Shown here: positions 1 to 9,261 of the stretch, piece after piece
How positions within the stretch are numbered: the first letter of the stretch is position 1
Layout of the letters: each line of letters begins with the position of its first letter
NCBI GenBank assembly: GCA_022820025.1
Contig: JAJEGF010000070.1
Coordinates: 1 to 39,605 of the forward strand
Length of the DNA: 39,605 nt
From: Chloroflexota bacterium
GTDB taxonomy: Bacteria; Chloroflexota; UBA11872
Reading direction: 5' to 3'
The notes under the pieces: generated by a model
What the model was told of the DNA's origin: nothing
The model's database searches: none
The model's input: only the letters and a program-made list of their open reading frames with translations
Translations under genes and position numbers: made by a program

Positions 1-932
1 AGGGTGTAGGCAACCACCAGCCCCACGAAGACCGGTAGTCCGGCCGGGGCGTACATCACCAGGGTGCCGCCCGCCCCAATGATCGTGGCGATCAGCAGCG
101 ACGACGAGAGACCGACGCGATTGATTAAGGCGCCGCTGACGTAGGTCAGCGCCGCCCGACCGCCAAGCGCCAACCCCATGAGAATGCCAATGCCGCCGGG
201 GTCGAGCTTCAGGGCTTCGCTGCCGTAGAACGGGAGCACGAAGCCGCGGGTGGTGTTGTTCCATCCCCAGAGCAGGACAGCAAGCACCGAGACCTCCAGC
301 ACGACCCGGCCAACGCCGAGCGCCGGCCGCCTGGATCGCGGCCTGGCCGGTCCTTCGGGCGCTGGCGGCGGGCGGGCCGTCGACTCCAGCGACCTGACGG
401 ACGCGACGGCGGCGGCGATGGCGATCGAGAGGACGGCTACCAGCACAAACGCCGCGCGCCAGCCCAGGAGGCTGGCGGCGCCGCCGGCGGCAATAGGCGC
501 CACAAAGGCGCCGAACATGCCGCCGGACATGACCCGGGCAATGTTGCGGCGCCGCTCCTCGCCCTGGCCGCGGCGCGCCAGGTGGACCTGACCGCCCGGG
601 CCGACCAGCCCGCTTCCGGCGGCGCTGGCCACGATGCCCACCCCAAAGACCCACTCGCTCGGCGCCGCGGCCGTGACAATGGAGGCCAGGCCGGTGATCA
701 GCAAGCCCAGCGGCAGCAGCAGGCGGGGCGACATGCGGTCGGCCAGCGGCGCCAGCACCAGCATGAAGCCCCCGCGTCCCATGCCCTGCACCGCGACCAG
801 CAGGGCCGTGGTGGCGGGCGTGAGATTGAATTCGTCCTTGACCTCGCCCAAAACCGGCCCCATGGCGGCCATGGAAAAGAGCATCAGGGCGTAGGCGAAC
901 CAGAGCGCCAGCAAGTCGGGGTTCGTCCGCAT
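1..932 (-). CDS. MFS transporter, partial (3' end outside window)
   Basis: Translating the minus strand from the ATG at 932 gives an uninterrupted 310-residue frame that runs off the left edge. It begins MRTNPDLLALWFAYALMLFS and is rich in hydrophobic helices. About ten membrane segments are visible, with the short charged loop ADRMSPR after the second, like the MFS loop 2-3 motif (GxxxDRxGRR), and a basic central loop (PRSRRPALGVGR) between the two halves. This is the layout of a major facilitator superfamily permease, which usually has 12 helices and about 400 residues, so roughly the last quarter is missing. The substrate cannot be inferred. No strong Shine-Dalgarno precedes the start. The 239 bases up to sufU (933-1171) hold nothing I can name. 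Confidence 0.8.
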   Translation of the reverse strand, partial: MRTNPDLLALWFAYALMLFSMAAMGPVLGEVKDEFNLTPATTALLVAVQGMGRGGFMLVLAPLADRMSPRLLLPLGLLITGLASIVTAAAPSEWVFGVGIVASAAGSGLVGPGGQVHLARRGQGEERRRNIARVMSGGMFGAFVAPIAAGGAASLLGWRAAFVLVAVLSIAIAAAVASVRSLESTARPPPAPEGPARPRSRRPALGVGRVVLEVSVLAVLLWGWNNTTRGFVLPFYGSEALKLDPGGIGILMGLALGGRAALTYVSGALINRVGLSSSLLIATIIGAGGTLVMYAPAGLPVFVGLVVAYT

Positions 933-1171
933 GGCATGAAGACGCGGACGAAGGAGCGAACCGATCAGCGGCGTCAACGTTCGACGGTCGCTCCGGGGCG
1001 AGGCAATGCCGAGAGTCTAATCCCGCTACCGGTCGGATGAGCCGCGTGCCAGGCCGCGGTTATGGATCTTGCCGCGATGACGGCGCACCACGTCGGCACA
1101 GCAGATTCTGAAACCTGAAGCACGGGGGCTGCCGGGACGGCTACGGCCAGCCGCGCACGGATTAAGCCTGG

Positions 1172-1642
1172 CTACGACTCGCTGTGCTGCAGTTCCACGC
1201 GCTGGCCGCCGGCGGCGGCATGTTCGTCGAGGCCGAGTTTGAGGGTGTTCCAGCTCAGCACGGCGCACTTGATGCGTACCGGGAACTTGCGAACGCCCTC
1301 CAGGGCGACGCCGTCGCCGAGTCGCAATTCGTCAGGAGCGTCGCCCTCCAGCATCATGCCGCGGAAATCGGCAATCACGGCATGGGCATCGGCCAAGGGC
1401 TTGCCGATTACGGCTTCCGTCATGATCGACGCGGACGACTGGCTGATCGAACAACCGTGACCGTCGAACGACGCGCCGGTGATTACGCCTGCGGCGTCGA
1501 TGCTCAGCCAGAGCTTGATTTCGTCGCCGCAGAGCGGGTTGACGCCTTCCATCACAACATTCGCGTCGTCGAGCGCGCCCCGGTTTCGCGGCCGCCGGTA
1601 GTGGTCCATGATGACCTCGCGGTAGAGGTCCTCAAGCGTCAC
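1172..1642 (-). CDS. sufU: SufU, iron-sulfur cluster assembly sulfurtransferase
   Basis: This is a 156-residue SufU/NifU-N type protein. In Gram-positive-like SUF systems SufU is the zinc-bound acceptor that takes persulfide sulfur from SufS. The three conserved cysteines and the Asp are present: NPLCGD (C38, D40), GHGCSIS (C64) and RIKCAVLSW (C126). The 18-21 residue insertion between the second and third cysteine regions, typical of SufU rather than IscU, also appears to be present (FRGMMLEGDAPDELRLGDG). The GTG start overlaps the sufS stop by four bases (GTGA), so the two are translationally coupled. It is the last gene of the SUF operon. Confidence 0.95.
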   Translation of the reverse strand: MTLEDLYREVIMDHYRRPRNRGALDDANVVMEGVNPLCGDEIKLWLSIDAAGVITGASFDGHGCSISQSSASIMTEAVIGKPLADAHAVIADFRGMMLEGDAPDELRLGDGVALEGVRKFPVRIKCAVLSWNTLKLGLDEHAAAGGQRVELQHSES

Positions 1643-2889
1643 TCGAAGAACGCTTTCGCGCGGGCGATGCCATCAGCCAGGCAATCCACTTCGGCGGCGG
1701 TGTTGTAGAGGTACAAGCTGGCCCGCGCGGTTGCCGCAACGCCCAGCTTGCGCATCAGGGGCTGCGCGCAGTGGTGTCCGGCCCGCACGGCAATACCGTC
1801 GGCGTCAAGCAAGGTTCCGACGTCATGCGGATGCACGTCGCCGACATAGAACGAGATCACGCCGCCGCGATCCCGGGCGTCCTTCGGGCCAAAGAGGCGC
1901 ACACCATCGAGATCGCTCAGGAGGTTCAGCGCGTATTCGGTCAGCTCATGCTCGTGGGCCGTCACCTCCGGCATACCGACGGTTTGCAAGTAGTCCACGG
2001 CCGCGCCGAGGCCAATCGCGCCGGCGATGTTTGGCGTGCCGCCCTCCAGCTTGTATGGGAGCGCGGTCCACGTTGACTGGTGCAACTCCACGACGCGGAT
2101 CATGCTGCCGCCGCCGAAGAGGGGCTCCATGGCGTCCAACAGCGCTTCCCGACCGTAGAGGACGCCAATGCCGGTCGGGCCGAGCATCTTGTGACCTGAA
2201 AAGGCGACGAAGTCAGCGCCCAGCGCCTGCACGTCCACGGGCAGGTGCGGAATGGATTGCGCGGCGTCCAGGAGCACCGGCACATCGTGCTGGTGGGCGA
2301 TCTTGATTAGCGAGGCGGCCGGGGTGATCGTTCCAAGCACGTTTGACATGTGCGTGACCGCGACCAGTCGAGTTCGCGGTCCGAACATCCGCGCATAGGC
2401 CTCAAGGTCAATGCGGCCCTCGACGTCCATCGGGATATATCGCAACGAGGCGCCGGTTCGCTGTGCCAGCATCTGCCAGGGGACGAGGTTGCTGTGGTGT
2501 TCCATTTCGGTCAGCAGGATCTCGTCGCCCTCGCCGACGTTTTCGTCGCCCCAGCCGCGGGCCACCAGGTTGATCGCTTCGGTGGTTCCGCGCGTGAAGA
2601 TCACTTCGTGGGGATGCGCGGCGTTGATGAAGCGCGCCACGCGCGCCCGCGCGTCCTCGTACTCGGCCGTGGCTCGTTCGCTTAGCGCGTGCAGGCCGCG
2701 GTGAATGTTGGCGTTATAGGTCTCGTAGTAGGTCCGCAGGGCGTCGATGACGGCTCGCGGCTTTTGCGACGTGGCGGCGTTGTCCAGGTAGACGAGCGGA
2801 CGCTCGTGGACCTGCTCGGCCAGAACCGGAAAGTCCGCCCGGACTGCGGCGGCATCCAGTCCAGCGGCAGCGGAAGTTGGGACAACCAT
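1639..2889 (-). CDS. sufS: SufS, group II cysteine desulfurase
   Basis: This 416-residue PLP enzyme removes sulfur from cysteine and passes it as a persulfide to SufU. The PLP-binding lysine lies in SGHKMLGPTGIG (K234). The catalytic cysteine lies in RAGHHCAQPLM (C374), the RxGHHCA signature of SufS/CsdA-type enzymes. The N-terminal YLDNAATSQKP and the TEMEHHSNLVPW segment are also class hallmarks. Length is normal for the family (about 405-420). The ATG start lies 5 bases after the Rieske gene stop, and the stop overlaps the sufU start. Housekeeping SUF assembly is the clear role. Confidence 0.97.
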   Translation of the reverse strand: MVVPTSAAAGLDAAAVRADFPVLAEQVHERPLVYLDNAATSQKPRAVIDALRTYYETYNANIHRGLHALSERATAEYEDARARVARFINAAHPHEVIFTRGTTEAINLVARGWGDENVGEGDEILLTEMEHHSNLVPWQMLAQRTGASLRYIPMDVEGRIDLEAYARMFGPRTRLVAVTHMSNVLGTITPAASLIKIAHQHDVPVLLDAAQSIPHLPVDVQALGADFVAFSGHKMLGPTGIGVLYGREALLDAMEPLFGGGSMIRVVELHQSTWTALPYKLEGGTPNIAGAIGLGAAVDYLQTVGMPEVTAHEHELTEYALNLLSDLDGVRLFGPKDARDRGGVISFYVGDVHPHDVGTLLDADGIAVRAGHHCAQPLMRKLGVAATARASLYLYNTAAEVDCLADGIARAKAFFE

Positions 2890-2894
2890 GTGCC

Positions 2895-3215
2895 CTAAGT
2901 ATCGATAAGAATCAGGACGCGCCCAGCCTCAAACTTCGCGTCGTAGGTGGCGACCGGACGAATGGCGGGCAGCGTCCGCGGCCGTCCGCTGGTCAAGTCG
3001 AATGTCGACGTGTGCCGCGGACAACGGACCGAGCGGCGCTCAGGGTCAAAGTCGCCTTCCGACAGCCATGCCTGGTCGTGGCTGCACAGGTCGTCCATCG
3101 CGTACAGGTCTCCGCTGACGTTGTACACGCCGATGCGTCGCTCTCCCACCAGCACCTGACGTGCCGTGCCCGGCGGAATGTCCTCGGCGGCTGCTACGTC
3201 GACGAAGCCGCCCAT
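2895..3215 (-). CDS. Rieske [2Fe-2S] ferredoxin within the SUF operon
   Basis: This is a 106-residue soluble Rieske protein with no signal peptide or membrane segment. The two cluster-binding boxes are visible: CSHDQAWLSEG (C-x-H) and CPRHTSTFDL (C-x-x-H), about 20 residues apart. Proteins of this size are usually annotated as ferredoxin subunits of non-heme iron oxygenases, but no oxygenase gene is nearby. The ATG overlaps the sufD stop by one base (TGATG), and sufS follows 5 bases after its stop, so it is embedded in the SUF operon. I infer a role as electron donor to, or early client of, the SUF machinery. The family assignment is firm; the physiological role is not. Confidence 0.9.
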   Translation of the reverse strand: MGGFVDVAAAEDIPPGTARQVLVGERRIGVYNVSGDLYAMDDLCSHDQAWLSEGDFDPERRSVRCPRHTSTFDLTSGRPRTLPAIRPVATYDAKFEAGRVLILIDT

Positions 3216-4507
3216 CAGGCCGCGGCGGTTCCATGCAACTTCGCCCGGACCGCGGTGCGCACGGCGGACCGGACGGTCGCGTCCGGAATCCGGTCCAGCA
3301 CCGGTTCGAAGGTTCCGTCGACGATGAGGGAGCGGGCCTGGTCGAGGCCGAGGCCGCGCGATCCGAGGTAGTAGAGATGCATCGGGTCGATGGTGGACGT
3401 GGTGGAGCCGTGGGTACAGCGAACGTCGTCGGCCATGATCTCGAGCCTGGGTATCGAGTCGGCGCGGGGCCCACGTTGCAGCATCAGGTTCCGGTTCTGC
3501 TGATAGGCGTTGGATCGCTGCGCGTGCGGTTGAACCATGATGGTTCCGGCGTACACCGACCGCGCCGAACCGTCGAGCACGTTCACGTAGAGCAGGTCGC
3601 TGGCCGCATCCGTGGTTCGGTGGTCCTGCAGCGTGTGGTGATCGGCGAACTGTTCACCGTCCAGGTAGGCCATGCCGTTCAACCGCACGTTGGCGCCCGG
3701 ACCGGTCAACGTGGCGGCTATGGCTCCCTTGTGGAAGCGTCCCCCGAGCGTCACGTTGGTTGTCGCCAGTTCGGCGTCGCGCGCGACGCTTGCGTACTGC
3801 GTGAGAAAGCTGCCCGTGTGACTGCCCCAGGCCTGCACGTGCGTGTAGCTGAGCTTCGAGCCGGCCCCGACGAACAGTTCCACACAGCCATTCGCAAAGC
3901 CTGGTGTTGCCGCCTGACTCGAACGCCACCACTCGAGCACGTCGGCCGACGATCCGGCGCCCGTGGAAACCAGCGTGCGCGGAAAGATCGGTTGGTCGGC
4001 GGCGTCGATCACGATCACGATGGGCGCGGTCAACTTCGCCCCTTCCGGAACGCGCACGAACGCTCCGCCGCTCCACAGCGCGGCATTCATCGCCTGCAAT
4101 TTGCCGGCTGACGGTGGCGCAAGATCCGTGCCCAGACGGTCAGCGACCATCGAACCGTCCGAGCCCGCCGCCGCCGCCAGGCTGACGACGGTTACGTCCG
4201 CGTCTCGGGCTTCCGGCGAGGTGTACAGCACCTCGACCATGCTTCCGCGCTGGCGCAGCAGCACGCTGGCGCTTGAGACTTCCATGGGCAGGGCGAGCCT
4301 GGCCGGATCAGCCCCGTTGGCGGCCGGGGCCGCGCCGTCCCAGTCAACCCAACTGGTGTCCGTGCGCCGCCACTCTTCGTCGCTCCAGGTTGGGGCGGGA
4401 GTCGTCTCGTAGACGTGCCAGGCGGCGGCGCGTCGTTCGCGCAGCCAGCCAGGCTCGCCGTGTGACGTTGACAGGTCGGTAATCAGGTCGCGGGTTGTGC
4501 TTGTCAT
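3215..4507 (-). CDS. sufD: SufD, Fe-S scaffold complex subunit
   Basis: This 430-residue SufB/SufD family protein has the right-handed beta-helix core typical of the SufBC2D scaffold. Recognisable segments are DHHTLQDHRTTDAASDLLY, RSVYAGTIMV, SNAYQQNRNLML and CTHGSTTSTIDPMHLYYLGSRGL near the C-terminus, where the CTHG histidine matches the conserved SufD histidine region. The divergent N-terminal region (SEEWRRTD-like WSDEEWRRTD) is typical of SufD rather than SufB. It follows sufB after 73 bases, the largest gap in the operon, and is coupled to the Rieske gene at its 3' end. Confidence 0.95.
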   Translation of the reverse strand: MTSTTRDLITDLSTSHGEPGWLRERRAAAWHVYETTPAPTWSDEEWRRTDTSWVDWDGAAPAANGADPARLALPMEVSSASVLLRQRGSMVEVLYTSPEARDADVTVVSLAAAAGSDGSMVADRLGTDLAPPSAGKLQAMNAALWSGGAFVRVPEGAKLTAPIVIVIDAADQPIFPRTLVSTGAGSSADVLEWWRSSQAATPGFANGCVELFVGAGSKLSYTHVQAWGSHTGSFLTQYASVARDAELATTNVTLGGRFHKGAIAATLTGPGANVRLNGMAYLDGEQFADHHTLQDHRTTDAASDLLYVNVLDGSARSVYAGTIMVQPHAQRSNAYQQNRNLMLQRGPRADSIPRLEIMADDVRCTHGSTTSTIDPMHLYYLGSRGLGLDQARSLIVDGTFEPVLDRIPDATVRSAVRTAVRAKLHGTAAA

Positions 4508-4580
4508 TGACGTGGGCGAGACGGTATCAGCCGGCGGGACGGCCCGTGCGTGAGTGTGTCGGCAATGTTGGTCAGTAACG

Positions 4581-5987
<1,407 letters not shown>

Positions 5988-5989
5988 GG

Positions 5990-6763
5990 TTATGCGTCCT
6001 CGCTGGCCGCCGCGGCGCCGTAGCGCTCATAGCCCTCGGCCTCGAGGCGCTCGGCGAGTTCCTTGCCGCCCGACTCGACCACGCGGCCGTCGATGAGGAC
6101 GTGCACGCGGTCAGGCTCGATGTAGTTCAGCAGCCGTTGGTAGTGGGTGATCACCAGTACTCCAAGATCCGAGCCCCGCAAGCGGTTCACGCCATCGGCG
6201 ACGATTCGCAGCGCGTCGATGTCGAGGCCCGAGTCCGTCTCGTCAAGTATCGCAAGTTCGGGCTCCAACACCGCAAGCTGCAGGATCTCGTTGCGCTTTT
6301 TTTCGCCGCCGGAGAACCCCTCGTTCAGATAGCGCGAGGCGAACTTGGGGTCCATGCGCAGCATCTGCATCTTTTCCATGAGCAGCCGGCGGAACGCCAT
6401 GACCGAGATTTCGGTTTCGCGGCGAGCGTTCAGCGCGAGGCGCAGAAAGCTGGCAACCCGCACGCCGGGGATTTCGGCGGGGTATTGGAACGCCAGGAAC
6501 ATGCCCAGGCGGGCGCGCTCATCGGTTTCGAGTTCCAGGACGTCCTGGCCCTTGAAGTGGACCTGGCCGGCCGTCACGTCGTAGGCGGGGTGGCCCATGA
6601 GGGCATTGGCCAGCGTGCTCTTGCCGGAGCCGTTGGGGCCCATGAGGGCGTGCACCTCGCCGGCGGGTATGTCCAGGGTGACGCCTCGGAGGATTTCGGC
6701 GTCTTCCACGGAGACGTGCAGGTCGCGAATGGAGAGGGTGGTCTGGCCGTTGGTGGCAGTCAT
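5990..6763 (-). CDS. sufC: SufC, ABC-type ATPase of the SUF complex
   Basis: This is a 257-residue soluble ABC ATPase. It has Walker [10 protein letters not shown] (residues 42-50), the signature FSGGEKKR (150-157, SufC-specific) and Walker [13 protein letters not shown]. It powers conformational change of SufB-SufD during cluster assembly. I chose the ATG at 6763 ([17 protein letters not shown]) because it gives the usual family length; an in-frame ATG at 6856 would add 31 unusual, proline- and arginine-rich residues. A purine-rich GGGAGA lies about 15 bases upstream. It is the first gene of the operon, with a candidate promoter and palindrome at 6869-6897. Confidence 0.96.
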   Translation of the reverse strand: MTATNGQTTLSIRDLHVSVEDAEILRGVTLDIPAGEVHALMGPNGSGKSTLANALMGHPAYDVTAGQVHFKGQDVLELETDERARLGMFLAFQYPAEIPGVRVASFLRLALNARRETEISVMAFRRLLMEKMQMLRMDPKFASRYLNEGFSGGEKKRNEILQLAVLEPELAILDETDSGLDIDALRIVADGVNRLRGSDLGVLVITHYQRLLNYIEPDRVHVLIDGRVVESGGKELAERLEAEGYERYGAAAASEDA

Positions 6764-6868
6764 TCGCAGGCGATGTGTCTCCCGGCGATGGTCGCCAAGA
6801 AACACAATCCTGGCGGGTCGTTGAATGGTGGGCGTTGGGCTCCTGGCCGGGCCCAACTGCTCGTCCCA

Positions 6869-6897
6869 AACCTAGCATCGCGCGTACGCGCGGCCAA
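6869..6897 (-). promoter_or_regulatory. candidate sufC promoter with embedded palindrome
   Basis: On the minus strand there is a -35-like TTGGCC (6897-6892), a 17-base spacer, and a -10-like TAGGTT (6874-6869), about 105 bases upstream of the sufC start. The spacer is almost filled by a perfect 14-bp palindrome CGCGCGTACGCGCG (6879-6892). That is the classic position for a repressor operator. The promoter boxes are only moderate matches, and no SufR/IscR gene is in the window, so the regulatory reading is inference. Confidence 0.35.
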
Positions 6898-7026
6898 GTT
6901 TATGCCGGTTTTTCGGCGAAAACCCCGGGCAGGCCGACGGGACGCGCGGCATTTCGTAGGCTTGGGGCGGTTAGACAGGGCGTCTCGCCGCGACGGGCGA
7001 GCGTGTTCCGGAGGGTTACAGCAACC

Positions 7027-8145
7027 ATGCCGCCAAAGGTCCGCCGTCCACGCGCCGAATGGCAGGAGCAGCTTGCGCAGGGCGTGCGCGATGTTCGGTC
7101 GATTCCCGGCCTGACGGAGGAGCAATACGAGCGGTTGGAGGCCGTGGCGAAGGAGTACCCGTTTTTCACGACGCCGTACTACCTGAGTCTGATCGAGGAG
7201 ATGGACGCCAGCGATCCCATCTACATCCAGCAGATGCCGGATGCGGTGGAGTTCGAGGATTCCGCATTCCTGGAAGACGATCCGCTGGACGAAGAAGACG
7301 ACATGCCGGTGAAACATCTCACCCACCGGTACCCGGACCGCGTGCTGTTTGTCGTCACGCACACCTGCGCGATGTACTGCCGGTTCTGCACGCGGAAGCG
7401 GAAGGTTGGGAAGAATCCGGTGCCGCCGCCACACGAACTGGAGGCGGTGTTCGAGTACATCCGCGAGCATCCGGAGATTCGAGACGTGCTGCTGAGCGGC
7501 GGCGATCCGCTGACGCTGACCGACAACGCGCTGGAGTGGATCATCTCGAACCTCTACGAGATTCCGCACGTCGAACTCATCCGCATGGGAACCAAGATCC
7601 CGTGTGTCAACCCGGCCCGGATCACCGACGAACTGTGCGAAATGCTGGCGCGGTATCAGCCGTTCTACCTGAACACGCACTTCAACCATCCGCGTGAACT
7701 CACGCCGGAGGCTCGCGAGGCCTGCGGGCGGCTGGTGGATCACGGGATTCCGGTTGGCTGCCAGACGGTGCTGCTGCGGGGGGTGAACGACGATCCGGAG
7801 ACGATGAAGCAGTTGATGCACGAGTTGCTGAAGGCTCGGGTGAAGCCGTACTACATCTACCAGGCCGACCTGGTGAAGGGGACCGACCACTTCCGCACGT
7901 CGGTGCAGAAGGGCCTGGAGATCATGGAGGCCCTGCAGGGACACACGACCGGCTTCGGCGTACCCCAATACATCATCGACGCGCCGGGCGGCGGCGGAAA
8001 GATTCCGGTGTCGCCATCCCGGATCGTTGAGTTGACGGACGACAAAATCGTGGTGCGGAACTACGAGGGGAACGAGTACGAGTACCCGGCGGCGGGCTAC
8101 GACGCCGAGACGATTCCGGACTACTTTCCGTCGTTCAACGAATAG
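7027..8145 (+). CDS. kamA: KamA-family radical SAM aminomutase (lysine 2,3-aminomutase-like)
   Basis: This 372-residue PLP- and S-adenosylmethionine-dependent aminomutase has the radical SAM cluster motif CAMYCRFC (C114, C118, C121). The PLP lysine is in DAPGGGGKIPVSP (K325). Two aspartates known to bind the substrate lysine in clostridial lysine 2,3-aminomutase (D293/D330 there) appear conserved as D281 (YQADLVKG) and D318 (IIDAPGGGGK). In glutamate 2,3-aminomutase these positions are Lys and Asn, so lysine is the likelier substrate and beta-lysine the likelier product. I chose the ATG at 7027 because GGAGGG (7010-7015) precedes it; upstream in-frame residues look non-coding. No beta-lysine acetyltransferase or EF-P gene is adjacent, so the pathway is open. 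It is convergent with thyX; the 83-base gap has no clear terminator. Confidence 0.9.
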   Translation: MPPKVRRPRAEWQEQLAQGVRDVRSIPGLTEEQYERLEAVAKEYPFFTTPYYLSLIEEMDASDPIYIQQMPDAVEFEDSAFLEDDPLDEEDDMPVKHLTHRYPDRVLFVVTHTCAMYCRFCTRKRKVGKNPVPPPHELEAVFEYIREHPEIRDVLLSGGDPLTLTDNALEWIISNLYEIPHVELIRMGTKIPCVNPARITDELCEMLARYQPFYLNTHFNHPRELTPEAREACGRLVDHGIPVGCQTVLLRGVNDDPETMKQLMHELLKARVKPYYIYQADLVKGTDHFRTSVQKGLEIMEALQGHTTGFGVPQYIIDAPGGGGKIPVSPSRIVELTDDKIVVRNYEGNEYEYPAAGYDAETIPDYFPSFNE

Positions 8146-8228
8146 GCGCCCCAGTCGTCATTGGTCCGGTTGGACGCTTCCTGTGAGAACTACTGCTTGT
8201 TCGGTTTCTTGGGCGCAGGTCTGGGAGA

Positions 8229-9203
8229 TCAGTAGGGCAGCAACGGTAGCTGGCTGCTGTCGGAAGTGTCGTCGGCAGCGAGTAAATCGTTGAGTTCACG
8301 CCATTCGGCGGGGGACATGCCAACGTCGCGGCGGGTGACGGGTTCGCCGCGGAGGCGGCGGCGGACGACGTCGAGACCCCTCGCGGATAGGTTGGCGCCG
8401 CCGACGCGGTAGTCCATGAAGGCGGCGTAGGTAAGGGGCGCCCAGCGCCGAACGGTGTCGAGCATGACGGTGGCGTAGGCGCGGATTTCGTACTGGGCGT
8501 GGGCGTCGCTGCGCAGCCAGAGGAAGTGCAAGAGGTTGTGCAGGTTCACCTTCCAGTACCACTGGGTGTAGAAGTTGAGGGACAGGTTCATGCGGGCCAG
8601 TTCGCGGGCGAGCCCCTGGCGGGACTCGTCACGCACGTTTCCCTGGACGTCTTCGTTCAGCATTTCCTCGTAGTGGGCGTAGGCCTGCTCGGCGTCGGTT
8701 CGCAGCAGGTCGAAGACGCGGGCCGCCTCGTCGCCGGACACGACGTCGCCGCGGCCCTGCCGGTTGCTGGTGGACTGAGCGGCCAGGTGTTCCGGCTCGG
8801 GGATGTAGAACTCGTTGTCGAGGATGGAGTAGCGAGCGGAGTACTCGTTGACGCTGGCGGTGCGGTGCCGGATCCACTGGCGGGCGACGAAGATGGGCAG
8901 CTTGACGTGGTACTTGATATCGCACATCTCGAACGGCGTCGTGTGGGCGTGGCGCATGAGGTAACGAATCAGGCCAGCGTCCTGGCGGGCGCGCTTGGTG
9001 CCGGCGCCGTAGGAGACGCGGGCAGCCTGGACGACGGCGCTGTCGCTGCCCATGTAGTCGATCACGCGCACGAAGCCGTGATCAAGAACAGGCAGGGCCT
9101 GGTAGAGGATTGCTTCGAGATCCGGAACGGTCAGGCGTCGCGTGGAGGTCTGGACGGCTCGCAGGTCCTCGATTTCCTGCTGTTCGTGAGAGCTCAGCGG
9201 CAT
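8229..9203 (-). CDS. thyX: ThyX, flavin-dependent thymidylate synthase
   Basis: This is a 324-residue FAD- and folate-dependent enzyme that methylates dUMP to dTMP. The ThyX signature RHR-x7-S is intact: [11 protein letters not shown] at residues 112-122, followed by ARYS. The upstream [20 protein letters not shown] and the C-terminal [15 protein letters not shown] fit the fold. I chose the ATG at 9203 ([10 protein letters not shown]); a longer in-frame reading from 9587 overlaps the SpoIID gene and is low-complexity. At 324 residues it is longer than the classic 220-250 residue ThyX, owing to N- and C-terminal additions. It supplies dTMP without ThyA, which is not seen here. Confidence 0.95.
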   Translation of the reverse strand: MPLSSHEQQEIEDLRAVQTSTRRLTVPDLEAILYQALPVLDHGFVRVIDYMGSDSAVVQAARVSYGAGTKRARQDAGLIRYLMRHAHTTPFEMCDIKYHVKLPIFVARQWIRHRTASVNEYSARYSILDNEFYIPEPEHLAAQSTSNRQGRGDVVSGDEAARVFDLLRTDAEQAYAHYEEMLNEDVQGNVRDESRQGLARELARMNLSLNFYTQWYWKVNLHNLLHFLWLRSDAHAQYEIRAYATVMLDTVRRWAPLTYAAFMDYRVGGANLSARGLDVVRRRLRGEPVTRRDVGMSPAEWRELNDLLAADDTSDSSQLPLLPY

Positions 9204-9261
9204 CAGGCCGTCCAAGAGTGCGCGCGGGCGGCGCGAGTATAGGGCCGGCTGACGTTCAGCC

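Noticed and set aside
1026..1268. Minus-strand frame of 80 codons between the MFS gene and sufU
   Set aside because: It overlaps the sufU 3' end, is Arg-rich and has no ribosome-binding site or recognisable sequence.
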